NCBI GenBank assembly: GCA_017508605.1
Contig: JAFVYN010000155.1
Location: forward strand, 1-34,897
Origin: Clostridia bacterium
Lineage (GTDB): Bacteria > Bacillota > Clostridia > Oscillospirales > CAG-272
Length of the DNA: 34,897 bases
Reading direction: 5' to 3'
The notes under the pieces are model-generated. The model saw only the letters and a list, made by a program, of their open reading frames with translations. It was not told where the DNA came from and did no database searches. The translations under genes and the position numbers were made by a program. Positions 16,401 to 23,394 of the stretch are shown here, piece by piece. Every line of letters begins with the position of its first letter. Position 1 is the first letter of the stretch.

Positions 16401-16550
16401 TACGATCGCTCCCGTTGAGAAGACGATCAGCGCGGTATTCCACCACTTACGCTCGTTAAAGCGTTTGAAAAACAGACAGAAGATGCCCCAGCCGGCAGCG
16501 AGTAGCACAGAAAGCAAGGCAGCTACCGTACAAATATAAAAACCTACCAT
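13455..16550 (-). CDS. Membrane protein with Rossmann-like (TrkA-N-type) regions and a C-terminal RyR domain
   Basis: A 1031-residue protein. Three membrane helices lie at residues 4-28, 39-63 and 130-155. A first Rossmann-like region starts at about 170 (DVYIFSELNERSLALANSIA) and continues through MIVFLGVEENNDEEIELAE (274-292), NFFLIGENEAENV and TRVFVFSD (359-366). A very basic coil follows (383-436), then a helical section to about 730. A second Rossmann-like domain opens with VISAVVIGMGLHGTEMLKGL (744-763), the glycine-rich loop and acidic strand end (INAYDRD) of a nucleotide-binding fold. The last 49 residues (983-1031) match the RyR repeat: RRLEHRRWNAYM, GYTHGKRNDLAKTHHCLVPFDEL. Bacterial RyR domains have been proposed in the literature to sense nucleotide ligands. 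I infer a membrane sensor or gated transporter. GGAGG fixes the start; it is 12 bases after the isomerase gene. Confidence 0.7.
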   Translation of the reverse strand: MVGFYICTVAALLSVLLAAGWGIFCLFFKRFNERKWWNTALIVFSTGAIVAGGFLYIGYYTLLSTAATENVSGVIVKWYESIGTIIHDTYQLFSADSDYTGTFQDINLILSEKLADGTLVMSKQNENYFLLYRCVYAVVYALAPILTLGVVLTVFKSLAAKLVYRLRIFSDVYIFSELNERSLALANSIAANGSRALKDQYKNAQNTLNADYETRRKREIKTVEKEYRACLKNRENEILYAESMGIEPNLDKYPLPKIRTVSCVEPIKPADRSMIVFLGVEENNDEEIELAENARGIGALVFRTGVLTTNLKEGWFARFLLFIFKRKRNMNFFLIGENEAENVDTAIGLLAKVALRDHTRVFVFSDSPESELLLKSAGDETREKVRRKKEEKYEARYRKLSPARKQRVDARKQRKEDKKNAKKRKALEEKRALIEKDPTNFELYVEKGESDYRGGALVKRVNIIRSLIYHTLYNFVFRADLEEKHKENAQKLEAERTEEMTALLSDEISRHAFGEEDKALFVKLVSEMIMAYGEYHEEYREKLFEELKEHILKTTESDFCLDTMKTLVKQYNDQKNLKRKDRVSFGELLKKYVIVGLREEDENKRLTKEQGTALLSVIGGFVKAHPYLSDETKSDFDSLADKFLEDKTDIPAAVKDAIYPLAKAFFTEYPLSDGGENGTLIEKLIALSKKRRAEDKSIKATVNSELENVLNIFERAVLVPGNSDNEDVFEDGTASQNADKPKKVISAVVIGMGLHGTEMLKGLSWYGQMSGYELYINAYDRDKNARSRFAAQCPELMSAQYNGAGADGEDAYHIDIHHIDIDSEEFINHLKTLPTITYVAVCLGNDEKNLEMAVKMRSLCEKMGAHPMIQAIRYNLGENEDFSKAKNYRRQEYHIDLIGDMKSLYSVEAIIGSQYEYEALSRHMKWGGERSFWEFEYNYNSSIASAIHARAKKKLKIPGTEVDAEQRLVKYGDKKNFHVIDNLRRLEHRRWNAYMRSEGYTHGKRNDLAKTHHCLVPFDELSEGDKQKDDD

Positions 16551-16562
16551 ACGTTACCTCCG

Positions 16563-17396
16563 TTATGTTGAATGGATATTGTCAGCGGCATCAAAGATCC
16601 GCTTGATGAACAAAAGATCGCGGTTGATGACGTCATACGCCACGCGGTCGACGAGGATCTCGGGGCTTTCCAGGGTCACACTGCCGCCGAAACGGGGCGC
16701 GATCTCGGAAAGCAGTGCTTCCATACCGATGATACCCTCACCGAGATGCGGAATCGGACGGAGAGAAGAAAAATCGTGGGGCGGTCCGATATAGTCACTG
16801 ACGTGAAGATGGGATACCGTTCCGTCCTCTAAGGCGCCCGAGGATACGATCCTGCGATTTTGCTCATGAAAGGCGCCGAAGCGCACGTCATAGACAAAAC
16901 GGGCATCGGGGCGAGCGGTCTTCACGCGCGAAAGATTGGTAATGGGATCGTGAAAGGCACAGGGAACGTTTTCGATCACAAGCAAAAGCCCTGCCTTCTC
17001 GCTCAGTTCATACAGATCGTCAAGCACCGAAAGGTTTCTCTCAAGAAACTCATCCGAGCGCCGTCCGCTCCAGAGATGGAGAACGATCTTCCCGGCACCG
17101 ACAGCCTTACCGACAGCACAGTTGATGCCGTAAAGCCTGAGGGCTTCCTTGCGGTCATCCTCGTCGCCACCAAGATAAAAGCCGATATCCTTTTCGGCGT
17201 GGATCACACCAAAGGGCAGACGGCTCTTCAAAGCATCGCTGACAAGCTCCGTAAGCTTTTCGTAATAAGCGTTGACCATCATCAGCTCGTAACCGTCCGC
17301 GGCGATCTCACCGCTGTATTCCACGAACAGGCGATGGTTCCAGTTATTGGCACGTCCCACCATCGTGCCGGTGGAACAGTAAAGAGGTTGTTTCAT
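16563..17396 (-). CDS. Sugar phosphate isomerase/epimerase-like TIM-barrel protein
   Basis: A 277-residue member of the xylose isomerase-like/AP endonuclease family 2 TIM barrels. Candidate metal ligands occur in the expected order at strand ends: His in KIVLHLWSG, Glu in LLLVIENVP, Asp in ARFVYDVRFGAFHEQN, His in SHLHVSDYIG and Glu in GSVTLESPE. These enzymes isomerise or epimerise sugars, polyols or ketoacids; the substrate is not predictable here. It is the first gene of a two-gene operon with the RyR-domain protein and has its own promoter at 17440. The ribosome binding site is weak (GAAGTGA). The link with the RyR gene could mean that this enzyme makes or removes a small molecule the RyR protein senses, which is speculation. 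Confidence 0.75.
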   Translation of the reverse strand: MKQPLYCSTGTMVGRANNWNHRLFVEYSGEIAADGYELMMVNAYYEKLTELVSDALKSRLPFGVIHAEKDIGFYLGGDEDDRKEALRLYGINCAVGKAVGAGKIVLHLWSGRRSDEFLERNLSVLDDLYELSEKAGLLLVIENVPCAFHDPITNLSRVKTARPDARFVYDVRFGAFHEQNRRIVSSGALEDGTVSHLHVSDYIGPPHDFSSLRPIPHLGEGIIGMEALLSEIAPRFGGSVTLESPEILVDRVAYDVINRDLLFIKRIFDAADNIHST

Positions 17397-17439
17397 TTTG
17401 TTACTATCACTTCAATCTATGTATACTTTTTACACATAT

Positions 17440-17468
17440 AGCATAGCACAATCCTTCATAATTTGCAA
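17440..17468 (-). promoter_or_regulatory. Promoter of the isomerase/RyR operon
   Basis: Minus strand: -35 TTGCAA (17463-17468), 17-base spacer, -10 TATGCT (17440-17445), preceded by TGC. The rest of the spacer up to the Lrp promoter is AT-rich apart from a loose GGGGAA/TTCCCC inverted repeat at 17537-17563. Confidence 0.75.
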
Positions 17469-17621
17469 GGGGTTTTTGAAAAAAAGAAAAACTTTTTCAG
17501 AATCAAGCTTTTCTTTCAGTTTAACACAGCCTGATCGGGGAAGCCGGTGTACCTCCTTTCCCCTCGAAAAATTTTTCAATAAAAAGTCAGGAAAACCCTT
17601 TTCAAACGCTTGTTGCTGTGG

Positions 17622-17662
17622 TATAATAGTATATTCAAATATAAATACCCCTACAGAAAGGA
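17622..17662 (+). promoter_or_regulatory. Extended -10 promoter and RBS of the Lrp/AsnC operon
   Basis: TATAAT at 17622-17627 preceded by TGG; the hexamer 17 bases upstream (TTTTCA) is a poor -35. AGAAAGGA at 17655-17662 sets the start at 17670. Confidence 0.7.
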
Positions 17663-17669
17663 TTTAACG

Positions 17670-18149
17670 ATGGATACCATTCTGACTTTACTGGAAAAGG
17701 ACACCCGTCTTACTCCAAAGGAGATCGCCTCCATGCTCTCACTGAGTGAGGATGAGGTCAGGAGCGCCATTTCGGAATATGAAAAAAACGGAACGATCGT
17801 CGCCTATAAGGCGCTGATAGACTGGGATAAGACCGACCGTGAGATCGTGTCGGCAGTCATCGAGCTGAAGGTCACTCCGCAGCGTGACCGTGGCTTTGAC
17901 AAGATCGCCGAAAAGCTTCTGAACTACCCTGAGATCACCTCCGTCTGTCTCATGAGCGGCAGCTATGATATTCAGCTCATTATCGAAGGCAAGACACTTC
18001 GCGAGGTTGCGCAGTTCGTCGCCATGAAGCTGGCGCCGATGGACTGCATCACCGCCACCTCGACCTCCTTTGTCCTTAAGAAATACAAGGACAAGGGCGT
18101 GATCTACCAGACCCCCGAAGAAGATGAAAGAGGAAGCTGCCCCGTATGA
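17670..18149 (+). CDS. Lrp/AsnC family transcriptional regulator
   Basis: A 159-residue regulator: N-terminal winged helix-turn-helix (residues 1-55, with RLTPKEIASMLSLSEDEVRSAISEYEKNGTI) and a C-terminal RAM/AsnC ligand-binding domain (about 65-145, including SVCLMSGSYDIQLIIEGKTLREVAQFV). Family members sense amino acids and regulate amino-acid metabolism. The start at 17670 is set by AGAAAGGA; an upstream in-frame start at 17610 lies before the promoter and is rejected. Its stop overlaps the aminotransferase start by ATGA, a pairing common in Firmicutes, so it likely controls this operon in response to the aminotransferase's amino acid. Confidence 0.92.
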   Translation: MDTILTLLEKDTRLTPKEIASMLSLSEDEVRSAISEYEKNGTIVAYKALIDWDKTDREIVSAVIELKVTPQRDRGFDKIAEKLLNYPEITSVCLMSGSYDIQLIIEGKTLREVAQFVAMKLAPMDCITATSTSFVLKKYKDKGVIYQTPEEDERGSCPV

Positions 18150-19324
18150 TCGATTACAATACCCTGATCCCCCAACACATTGCGGCACTTCCCTCCTCGG
18201 GCATCCGTAAGTTTTTCGATCTGCTTGACAACATGAAGGATGTCACCGCGCTCACCGTCGGTCAGCCTGATTTTGTGACACCCTGGCATATCCGCGAGGC
18301 AGCCATCGAGAGTCTTGAGCGCGGCAAGACCTACTATACCTCCAACGCGGGTCTCATGGAATGCCGCCGTGAGATCGCCGCCTACATGAAGCGCCGTTTT
18401 TCTCTTGATTACGATCCCCAAAATGAGATCCTCACAACGGTGGGCGGCTCGGAAGCCATTGATATCACCGTCCGCGCGCTGGTAACACCCGGGGATGAGG
18501 TCATTATCCCCGAGCCGTGCTTTGTCTGTTACGCGCCCATCGTCACTTTGGCGGGTGGGATCCCCGTCCGTCTTCCCCTGACGGCAAAGAATAAATTCAA
18601 GCTCACTCCCGAGGAGCTTGCGGCGGTACTCACCGAGAAGACCAAGCTTCTCATTCTCGCCTTTCCCAACAACCCGACGGGCGCTATCATGGAAAAAGAG
18701 GAGCTTGAGGCGATCGCCGCCATGCTCCGTGATACCAATATCGCCGTTTTGTCCGATGAGATCTACGCTGAGCTGACCTACGGCAAGCGTCACGTATCTA
18801 TCGCCTCGCTTGAGGGCATGCGCGAGCGCACGGTCGTGGTTGGCGGCTTCTCAAAAGCGTACGCCATGACGGGCTGGCGCCTTGGTTATACCCTCGCGCC
18901 CAAGGAGATCACACGCGGCATGTACAAGATCCATCAGTACGCCATCATGTGCGCCCCTACGCAGAGTCAGTTTGCCGCTATTGAGGCTTTGAAAAACGGA
19001 GATGCCGATATTGAAGAGATGAAGGCGGAATATGACCGCCGCCGTCACTACATCCTCAAGGGGCTTGAAGAGATCGGGCTTGAATGCTTTGCGCCCGAAG
19101 GTGCTTTTTACGTATTTCCGAAGATCGCGGGCTTCGGGCTTTCCTCGGAGGAATTCTGCGAAAAGCTTCTTTACGATTATCGCGTTGCCATCGTACCCGG
19201 CACGGCGTTTGGCGAATGCGGTGAGGGCTTCGCGCGCATCTCCTACGCCTATTCCGTTCCCCACATCACCAAGGCGCTCGAGGGGATCGGCAAATTCGTC
19301 AAGGACTTAAAGGAGTCGCTATGA
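18146..19324 (+). CDS. PLP-dependent class I/II aminotransferase
   Basis: A 392-residue fold-type I aminotransferase that moves amino groups between an amino acid and a 2-oxo acid in the cytoplasm. Visible motifs: TVGQPDF (substrate loop), YTSNAGLMECRREIA, GGSEAIDI, FPNNPTGAI with the PLP-ring Asn (about 176), SDEIYAEL (Asp204, Tyr207), the Schiff-base Lys237 in GGFSKAYAMTGWRLGY, and a C-terminal Arg in EGFARISYAYS for the substrate carboxylate. Closest in style to alanine/aspartate/aromatic aminotransferases of subgroup I-gamma; exact substrate not assigned. It overlaps the regulator upstream and the unknown gene downstream by 4 bases each. Confidence 0.93.
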   Translation: MIDYNTLIPQHIAALPSSGIRKFFDLLDNMKDVTALTVGQPDFVTPWHIREAAIESLERGKTYYTSNAGLMECRREIAAYMKRRFSLDYDPQNEILTTVGGSEAIDITVRALVTPGDEVIIPEPCFVCYAPIVTLAGGIPVRLPLTAKNKFKLTPEELAAVLTEKTKLLILAFPNNPTGAIMEKEELEAIAAMLRDTNIAVLSDEIYAELTYGKRHVSIASLEGMRERTVVVGGFSKAYAMTGWRLGYTLAPKEITRGMYKIHQYAIMCAPTQSQFAAIEALKNGDADIEEMKAEYDRRRHYILKGLEEIGLECFAPEGAFYVFPKIAGFGLSSEEFCEKLLYDYRVAIVPGTAFGECGEGFARISYAYSVPHITKALEGIGKFVKDLKESL

Positions 19325-19836
19325 ATACGCTTGCCAAAGCGATCAACCGTGATTTTATTACCGCCTATCAGTCACTTGATGATGCCCTCAGGCATCTCGG
19401 CTACCGTGAAGGGGTCGCGACCTATCTTTCGGTCATGGATGCCTGCACGCCGGGTGAAAAACGCTCTCATCCTGCCTTTTCCGACGAGATCGTAACCCTT
19501 CGTTCCCTGCGTTTTCTCTACCATCGGCTTCAGCGCACCGCTGACGTGAATGAACCGCTCGCCAGCGAGGACGATGTCGATTACCTCAGGCATTTTCTTT
19601 TAAGGCTCGAAAGCGAGACCGACCCGATCAACGCGCTGAAGAGCCGCCGTTCTGAGGAAACAGAAAATAATCCCGATGCCGTCAGGGCGCGTCCTATCGA
19701 GTCGACTGCAATCGAGATCAGCTCCCGCCCGACCTTTTTCAAGGAAGGCACCAAAAAACGCCTTCTCAAGGCAGCGACACTTCTTGCTCTCTCCCTTGCT
19801 GTGATTCTGAAGATCAAAAGAGGTTTTATCCGATGA
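19321..19836 (+). CDS. Unknown tail-anchored protein
   Basis: A 171-residue protein I do not recognise. The N-terminal 105 residues are predicted mainly helical and charged (SLDDALRHLGYREGVATYLSVMD). A polar, proline- and serine-containing linker follows, then a single hydrophobic helix near the C-terminus (about residues 148-166, LLKAATLLALSLAVILKI) and a basic KRGFIR tail, so the bulk should face the cytoplasm. It overlaps both neighbours by 4 bases (ATGA), so it is translated together with the aminotransferase and HAD genes. No function is proposed. Confidence 0.7.
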   Translation: MNTLAKAINRDFITAYQSLDDALRHLGYREGVATYLSVMDACTPGEKRSHPAFSDEIVTLRSLRFLYHRLQRTADVNEPLASEDDVDYLRHFLLRLESETDPINALKSRRSEETENNPDAVRARPIESTAIEISSRPTFFKEGTKKRLLKAATLLALSLAVILKIKRGFIR

Positions 19837-20435
19837 TCCGTAACGTTATTTTTGACTACGGCAACACCCTCGTGAGATTTCACGAGGGTGAACTTGCGAA
19901 AAGCTATACGAAAACCCCCGAGGACGCAACCCTGATCGAAGAGATCTTTTTCAGCCGCGAATACTGGTCACGGCTCGACGAAGGCACTCTGACACACGAA
20001 GAATGGCTTGCCCTGGGACAAGAGCGCCTCCCCGCACACCTTCACAAGCTGCTTCCCGAGATCATGTCAAGCTGGTATTACCGTCTGCCCGGGATCGAAG
20101 GTATGGCGTCCCTCGTTCACGGGCTGAAAGAGCGTGGCGTCGGGCTGTATCTGCTTTCGAACATCTCACTTGCCTTTGCCGAGAGGATCCGCGAATTCCC
20201 CATTCTTTCGCTCTTTGACGGTATCGTCTGCTCGGCAGTATATCACGTCACAAAGCCCGACCCGAAAATCTACCGCATTCTGCTTGATACCTATCGGCTC
20301 AGGGCGGAGGAATGCCTTTTTGTCGATGACCGCGCCGACAATATCGAAGCCGCACGGTCACTCGGGATCACGGGCTATCTCTTTGACGGTGACAGCGAAA
20401 GGCTGAAGACAACACTTGAGGACTTGCTGAGATGA
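19833..20435 (+). CDS. HAD-superfamily hydrolase (subfamily IA-like)
   Basis: A 200-residue HAD hydrolase, probably a phosphatase for a small phosphorylated metabolite. Motif I is FDYGNTLV (nucleophile Asp9; the usual second Asp is Gly, as in YihX-like FDxGN members), motif II LLSNIS, motif III Lys in VTKPDPKIYRILL, and motif IV CLFVDDRADNIEAARSLG. A helical cap lies at about residues 20-95. It sits in the ATGA-overlap chain between the tail-anchored protein and the broken exonuclease gene. Confidence 0.88.
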   Translation: MIRNVIFDYGNTLVRFHEGELAKSYTKTPEDATLIEEIFFSREYWSRLDEGTLTHEEWLALGQERLPAHLHKLLPEIMSSWYYRLPGIEGMASLVHGLKERGVGLYLLSNISLAFAERIREFPILSLFDGIVCSAVYHVTKPDPKIYRILLDTYRLRAEECLFVDDRADNIEAARSLGITGYLFDGDSERLKTTLEDLLR

Positions 20436-21280
20436 ATACTCTGTTACTTGTCGACGGCTCAAATCTTCTTTTTCAGATGTTTTACGGCATGCCCTCGCGC
20501 ATCGTGAATGAAGAGGGCGTTCCGATCCAGGGTGTCATCGGCTTTGTGGGAGCGCTTCTGAAGATCATCCGCATGACCTCCCCCACGCATATTGCCGTTC
20601 TCTTTGACGGCGAGCATGAGAATCCGCGCAAGGCTCTTGACGAAGACTACAAGGCTGACCGCCCCGATTATTCCCGCGTTCCCGAGGAGGACAACCCTTT
20701 TTCCCAGCTTCCTTACGTGAAAAAGGCGCTTTCGGTCCTGAAAATTCCGTATAAGGAAACCATTAGTTGCGAGGTCGACGATTGGATGGCAGCATATGTG
20801 ACAACCTACAGTTGCGATCACAAGATCGTCATCGCTTCTTTTGACTCGGATTTCTTTCAGCTGATCTCGCCAAACGTCAGTGTTCTGCGTTATCGGGGTG
20901 AGAACAGCACCGTACTGACCCCTGCTGAGATCGAAGCTCGCTTTGGGATAACACCCGTCGAATACGCCGATTTCTAGGCACTTGTGGGCGATTCCTCCGA
21001 CAATATCAAAGGAATTCGCGGCATCGGACCGAAAACGGCGTCCAAACTTCTCAAATCCTACGGCTCGCTGGAAGAGATCTTCTCATCCCTCGATCGCATC
21101 ACCCCCGAAAAGCTCTGTCGCGCGCTTTGTGAGGGAAAGGAGCGCCTCATGACAAACCGCGCGCTCATAAAGCTTTGTGGCAACTGTCCGTTGCCATTTT
21201 CAATCGACGAGCTTCTGTATCAGCCCACCGCCCTTACCACCACCGACGTTCTCGTCGCGATTGGACTCAAAAAACGCTGA
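20432..21280 (+). pseudogene. 5'-3' exonuclease (PolA N-terminal type) interrupted by an in-frame amber codon
   Basis: The frame encodes a complete stand-alone 5'-3' exonuclease (282 codons, the normal size for YpcP-like proteins) except for one TAG at 20975-20977. Before the stop: LLLVDGSNLLFQMFYG, VLFDGEHENPRK and ASFDSDFFQLI, the acidic metal-site motifs. Directly after it in the same frame: ALVGDSSDNIKGIRGIGPKTASKLL, the remaining metal-site aspartates and the H3TH DNA-binding motif. The 181-residue truncated product would lack these and be inactive. AAG, CAG or TGG changed by one base would give TAG. A GTG at 20984 could only make an inactive C-terminal piece. It may be a real nonsense mutation, an assembly or read error, or a site of suppression. 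It overlaps the HAD gene by ATGA. Confidence 0.85.
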
Positions 21281-21303
21281 CTTCATATCAACCCATCCCC
21301 TTT

Positions 21304-21331
21304 CCGAATCGGCAAGCCGATTCGGATTTTT
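21304..21331 (+). terminator. Terminator of the Lrp-to-exonuclease operon
   Basis: A perfect 10-bp stem CCGAATCGGC/GCCGATTCGG (21304-21325) followed by ATTTTTC. Confidence 0.88.
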
Positions 21332-21390
21332 CTGCACTCCTGTTTTTTCCTTTTTTCCTTTGATTTCTTTTAAAAACTTTCAAAAAACAT

Positions 21391-21419
21391 TTGCAATACC
21401 TTGTTTTTTATGATATAAT
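21391..21419 (+). promoter_or_regulatory. Promoter of the DHH-DHH-surE operon
   Basis: -35 TTGCAA (21391-21396), 17-base spacer, -10 TATAAT (21414-21419) preceded by TGA. The ATG at 21469 follows AGAGAGG. Confidence 0.85.
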
Positions 21420-21468
21420 AAAATGTTACGAAAGTGATCAATATCATCTATATAGAGAGGAACACGCC

Positions 21469-22404
21469 ATGTTTGAAGCGATTCTTACCGCCATCCGCGC
21501 CTTCCCCCGCATTATCATTCACCGCCATCAGAAGCCCGATGGAGATGCCATCGGTTCTCAGGTGGGTCTTTCGGAGATCCTGAAAGCCAATTTTCCTGAG
21601 AAAGAAGTCTACATCGTGGGCGATGCCCCCGGACGCTACGGCTTCATCGAGAATTCCACCCCCGACACCGTCAGCGACGAAGCATATCAGGATGCCCTTG
21701 CCATCGTTCTTGACACCTCGGCAAAGGCGCTCATCAGCGATACCCGTTATCAGACCGCCAAAGCCACCGCACGAATCGATCACCATATTTTTGTCGAAAC
21801 CATCTGCGAGCATGAGGTCACAGATACCTCATTTGAAAGCTGCTGCGGTCTCATCGTTGCCTTGGCTATCGAATCGGGACTGGTGATCCCCACTGTTGCC
21901 GCCACTGCCCTTTACACGGGCATGGTCACCGACTCGGGCAGGTTCCGTTACGATTCCACTACCTCCCAGACTCACCGCCTTGCCGCGAGACTTCTCGAAG
22001 AGAAGGTTGACACCGCCGAGATCTATCGCAATCTCTATGCCGACGATCTCGAACGCAACAAGCTCCGCGCGCGTTTTGTTCTGAAGATCAACGTCACCGA
22101 GGACGGTGTCGCCTATCTTTACACCACCAAGGAAGAGCTTCAGGCTCTCGATGTTGATATTTTCACGGTTTCGCGCGGCATGGTCGGTACAATGGCTGAT
22201 CTCAAGGGCATTGATATCTGGGTCAATTTCACCGAAACCGAAGAGGGTGTTCTTTGTGAGCTGCGCTCAAGCCGATACAATATCAATCCCATTGCCGTGA
22301 AATACGGCGGCGGCGGACATGCCAAAGCCAGCGGCGCTACCGTCAAAAACTGTGAGGAAGCCATGGCAATGCTTGACGACCTCAATCACATGATCGAACA
22401 CTAA
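21469..22404 (+). CDS. DHH/DHHA1 phosphoesterase (NrnA-like), copy 1
   Basis: A 311-residue DHH-DHHA1 protein, the length and layout of NrnA-type enzymes that degrade short oligoribonucleotides (nanoRNA), pAp or linear cyclic-dinucleotide products. Motifs: HRHQKPDGDAIGSQ (residues 18-31, metal-binding Asp pair), VLDTS, DHH at 104-106, DSGRFRY, and the DHHA1 substrate motif GGGGHAKASG (280-289). The start at 21469 lies after AGAGAGG; an earlier frame start at 21391 is within the promoter and is rejected. It heads an operon with a paralogue and surE, all acting on nucleotides. Confidence 0.92.
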   Translation: MFEAILTAIRAFPRIIIHRHQKPDGDAIGSQVGLSEILKANFPEKEVYIVGDAPGRYGFIENSTPDTVSDEAYQDALAIVLDTSAKALISDTRYQTAKATARIDHHIFVETICEHEVTDTSFESCCGLIVALAIESGLVIPTVAATALYTGMVTDSGRFRYDSTTSQTHRLAARLLEEKVDTAEIYRNLYADDLERNKLRARFVLKINVTEDGVAYLYTTKEELQALDVDIFTVSRGMVGTMADLKGIDIWVNFTETEEGVLCELRSSRYNINPIAVKYGGGGHAKASGATVKNCEEAMAMLDDLNHMIEH

Positions 22405-22413
22405 GGAGGACTT

Positions 22414-23394
22414 ATGAGCTACGAAGCAAAACTTGCGATCTTCAATAAGATCAAGGAATATGACCGCATCTTTCTGTTCCGCCATATCCGTATGGACGGC
22501 GACTGCACGGGCGCAACCAAAGGTTTACAGGCACTTCTGAAGGCATCCTTTCCCGAAAAGGAGATCCATCTTCTTGACAATCAGTCAAGCGGCTATCTCG
22601 CTTTTCTCGGTGAGGACGAAAAGGAAGCTGAGGATAGCTTTTACGAGGGGGCTCTCGCTATCGTTCTCGATACCGCAACCCCCGACCGTATTTCCTCGGG
22701 CAAATACACCCTTTGTAAGGAGCTGATCAAGATCGACCATCACATCAACGTGAATCCCTACGGCGATCTTCTCTGGGTCGAGGAGGAGGCATCCTCCTGC
22801 TGTGAAATGATCGCATCCTTCTACGATACCTTCAAGGATTCCCTTACCATGACGCCCGAGGCGGCGCTCTATCTCTACACGGGTATGGTCACCGATTCAG
22901 GGAGATTCCGTTTCCGCTCGGTCTCGGGCGAGACACTGCGGCTTGCGGGCATCCTTTTGAATCAGGGCATCGACACCGACACCCTGTACGCGCATCTCTA
23001 TCTCAACGATTTTGACGTTCTCAAATTCCGCGCCGAGGTCTACCGCAAGATGAAGATCACCGAAAACGGTGTTGCCTACATTCACGTGACCGAAGCGATG
23101 CAGGAGAAATTCCATCTCTCGCGCGAGGACGCCTCTGCCGTTGTTTCGGCGCTCGATTCGATCAAAGGCTCGCTCATCTGGATCGCCTTCATTGACAACG
23201 GCGACGGAACGATCCGTGTCAGACTGCGCTCCCGTTTTGTTACCATCAATTCCCTTGCCGAACGCTATCACGGCGGCGGTCATGCTATGGCATCGGGCGC
23301 TACCGCCTACACCCGTAAGGAAATGAACGCGCTTATCAAGGAGGCCGATCAGCTTCTCGGCGACTACAAGGCTAATAACGGGGGATGGTTATGA
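22414..23394 (+). CDS. DHH/DHHA1 phosphoesterase (NrnA-like), copy 2
   Basis: A 326-residue paralogue of the preceding gene, 9 bases downstream, with an AAGGAGG ribosome binding site. Motifs kept: FRHIRMDGDCTGA (22-34), VLDTA, DHH at 108-110, TDSGRFRF and HGGGHAMASG (286-295). Motif I differs from copy 1 (RMDGDCTGATKG against KPDGDAIGSQVG), so the two probably prefer different substrates. Sequence divergence between them is large, so the duplication is old. The stop overlaps the surE start by ATGA. Confidence 0.92.
   Translation: MSYEAKLAIFNKIKEYDRIFLFRHIRMDGDCTGATKGLQALLKASFPEKEIHLLDNQSSGYLAFLGEDEKEAEDSFYEGALAIVLDTATPDRISSGKYTLCKELIKIDHHINVNPYGDLLWVEEEASSCCEMIASFYDTFKDSLTMTPEAALYLYTGMVTDSGRFRFRSVSGETLRLAGILLNQGIDTDTLYAHLYLNDFDVLKFRAEVYRKMKITENGVAYIHVTEAMQEKFHLSREDASAVVSALDSIKGSLIWIAFIDNGDGTIRVRLRSRFVTINSLAERYHGGGHAMASGATAYTRKEMNALIKEADQLLGDYKANNGGWL

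Noticed and set aside
20975..20977. General reassignment of TAG to an amino acid
   Set aside because: None of the other roughly 28 genes contains an internal TAG, which would be expected if TAG were a sense codon. A single lesion or local suppression is simpler.
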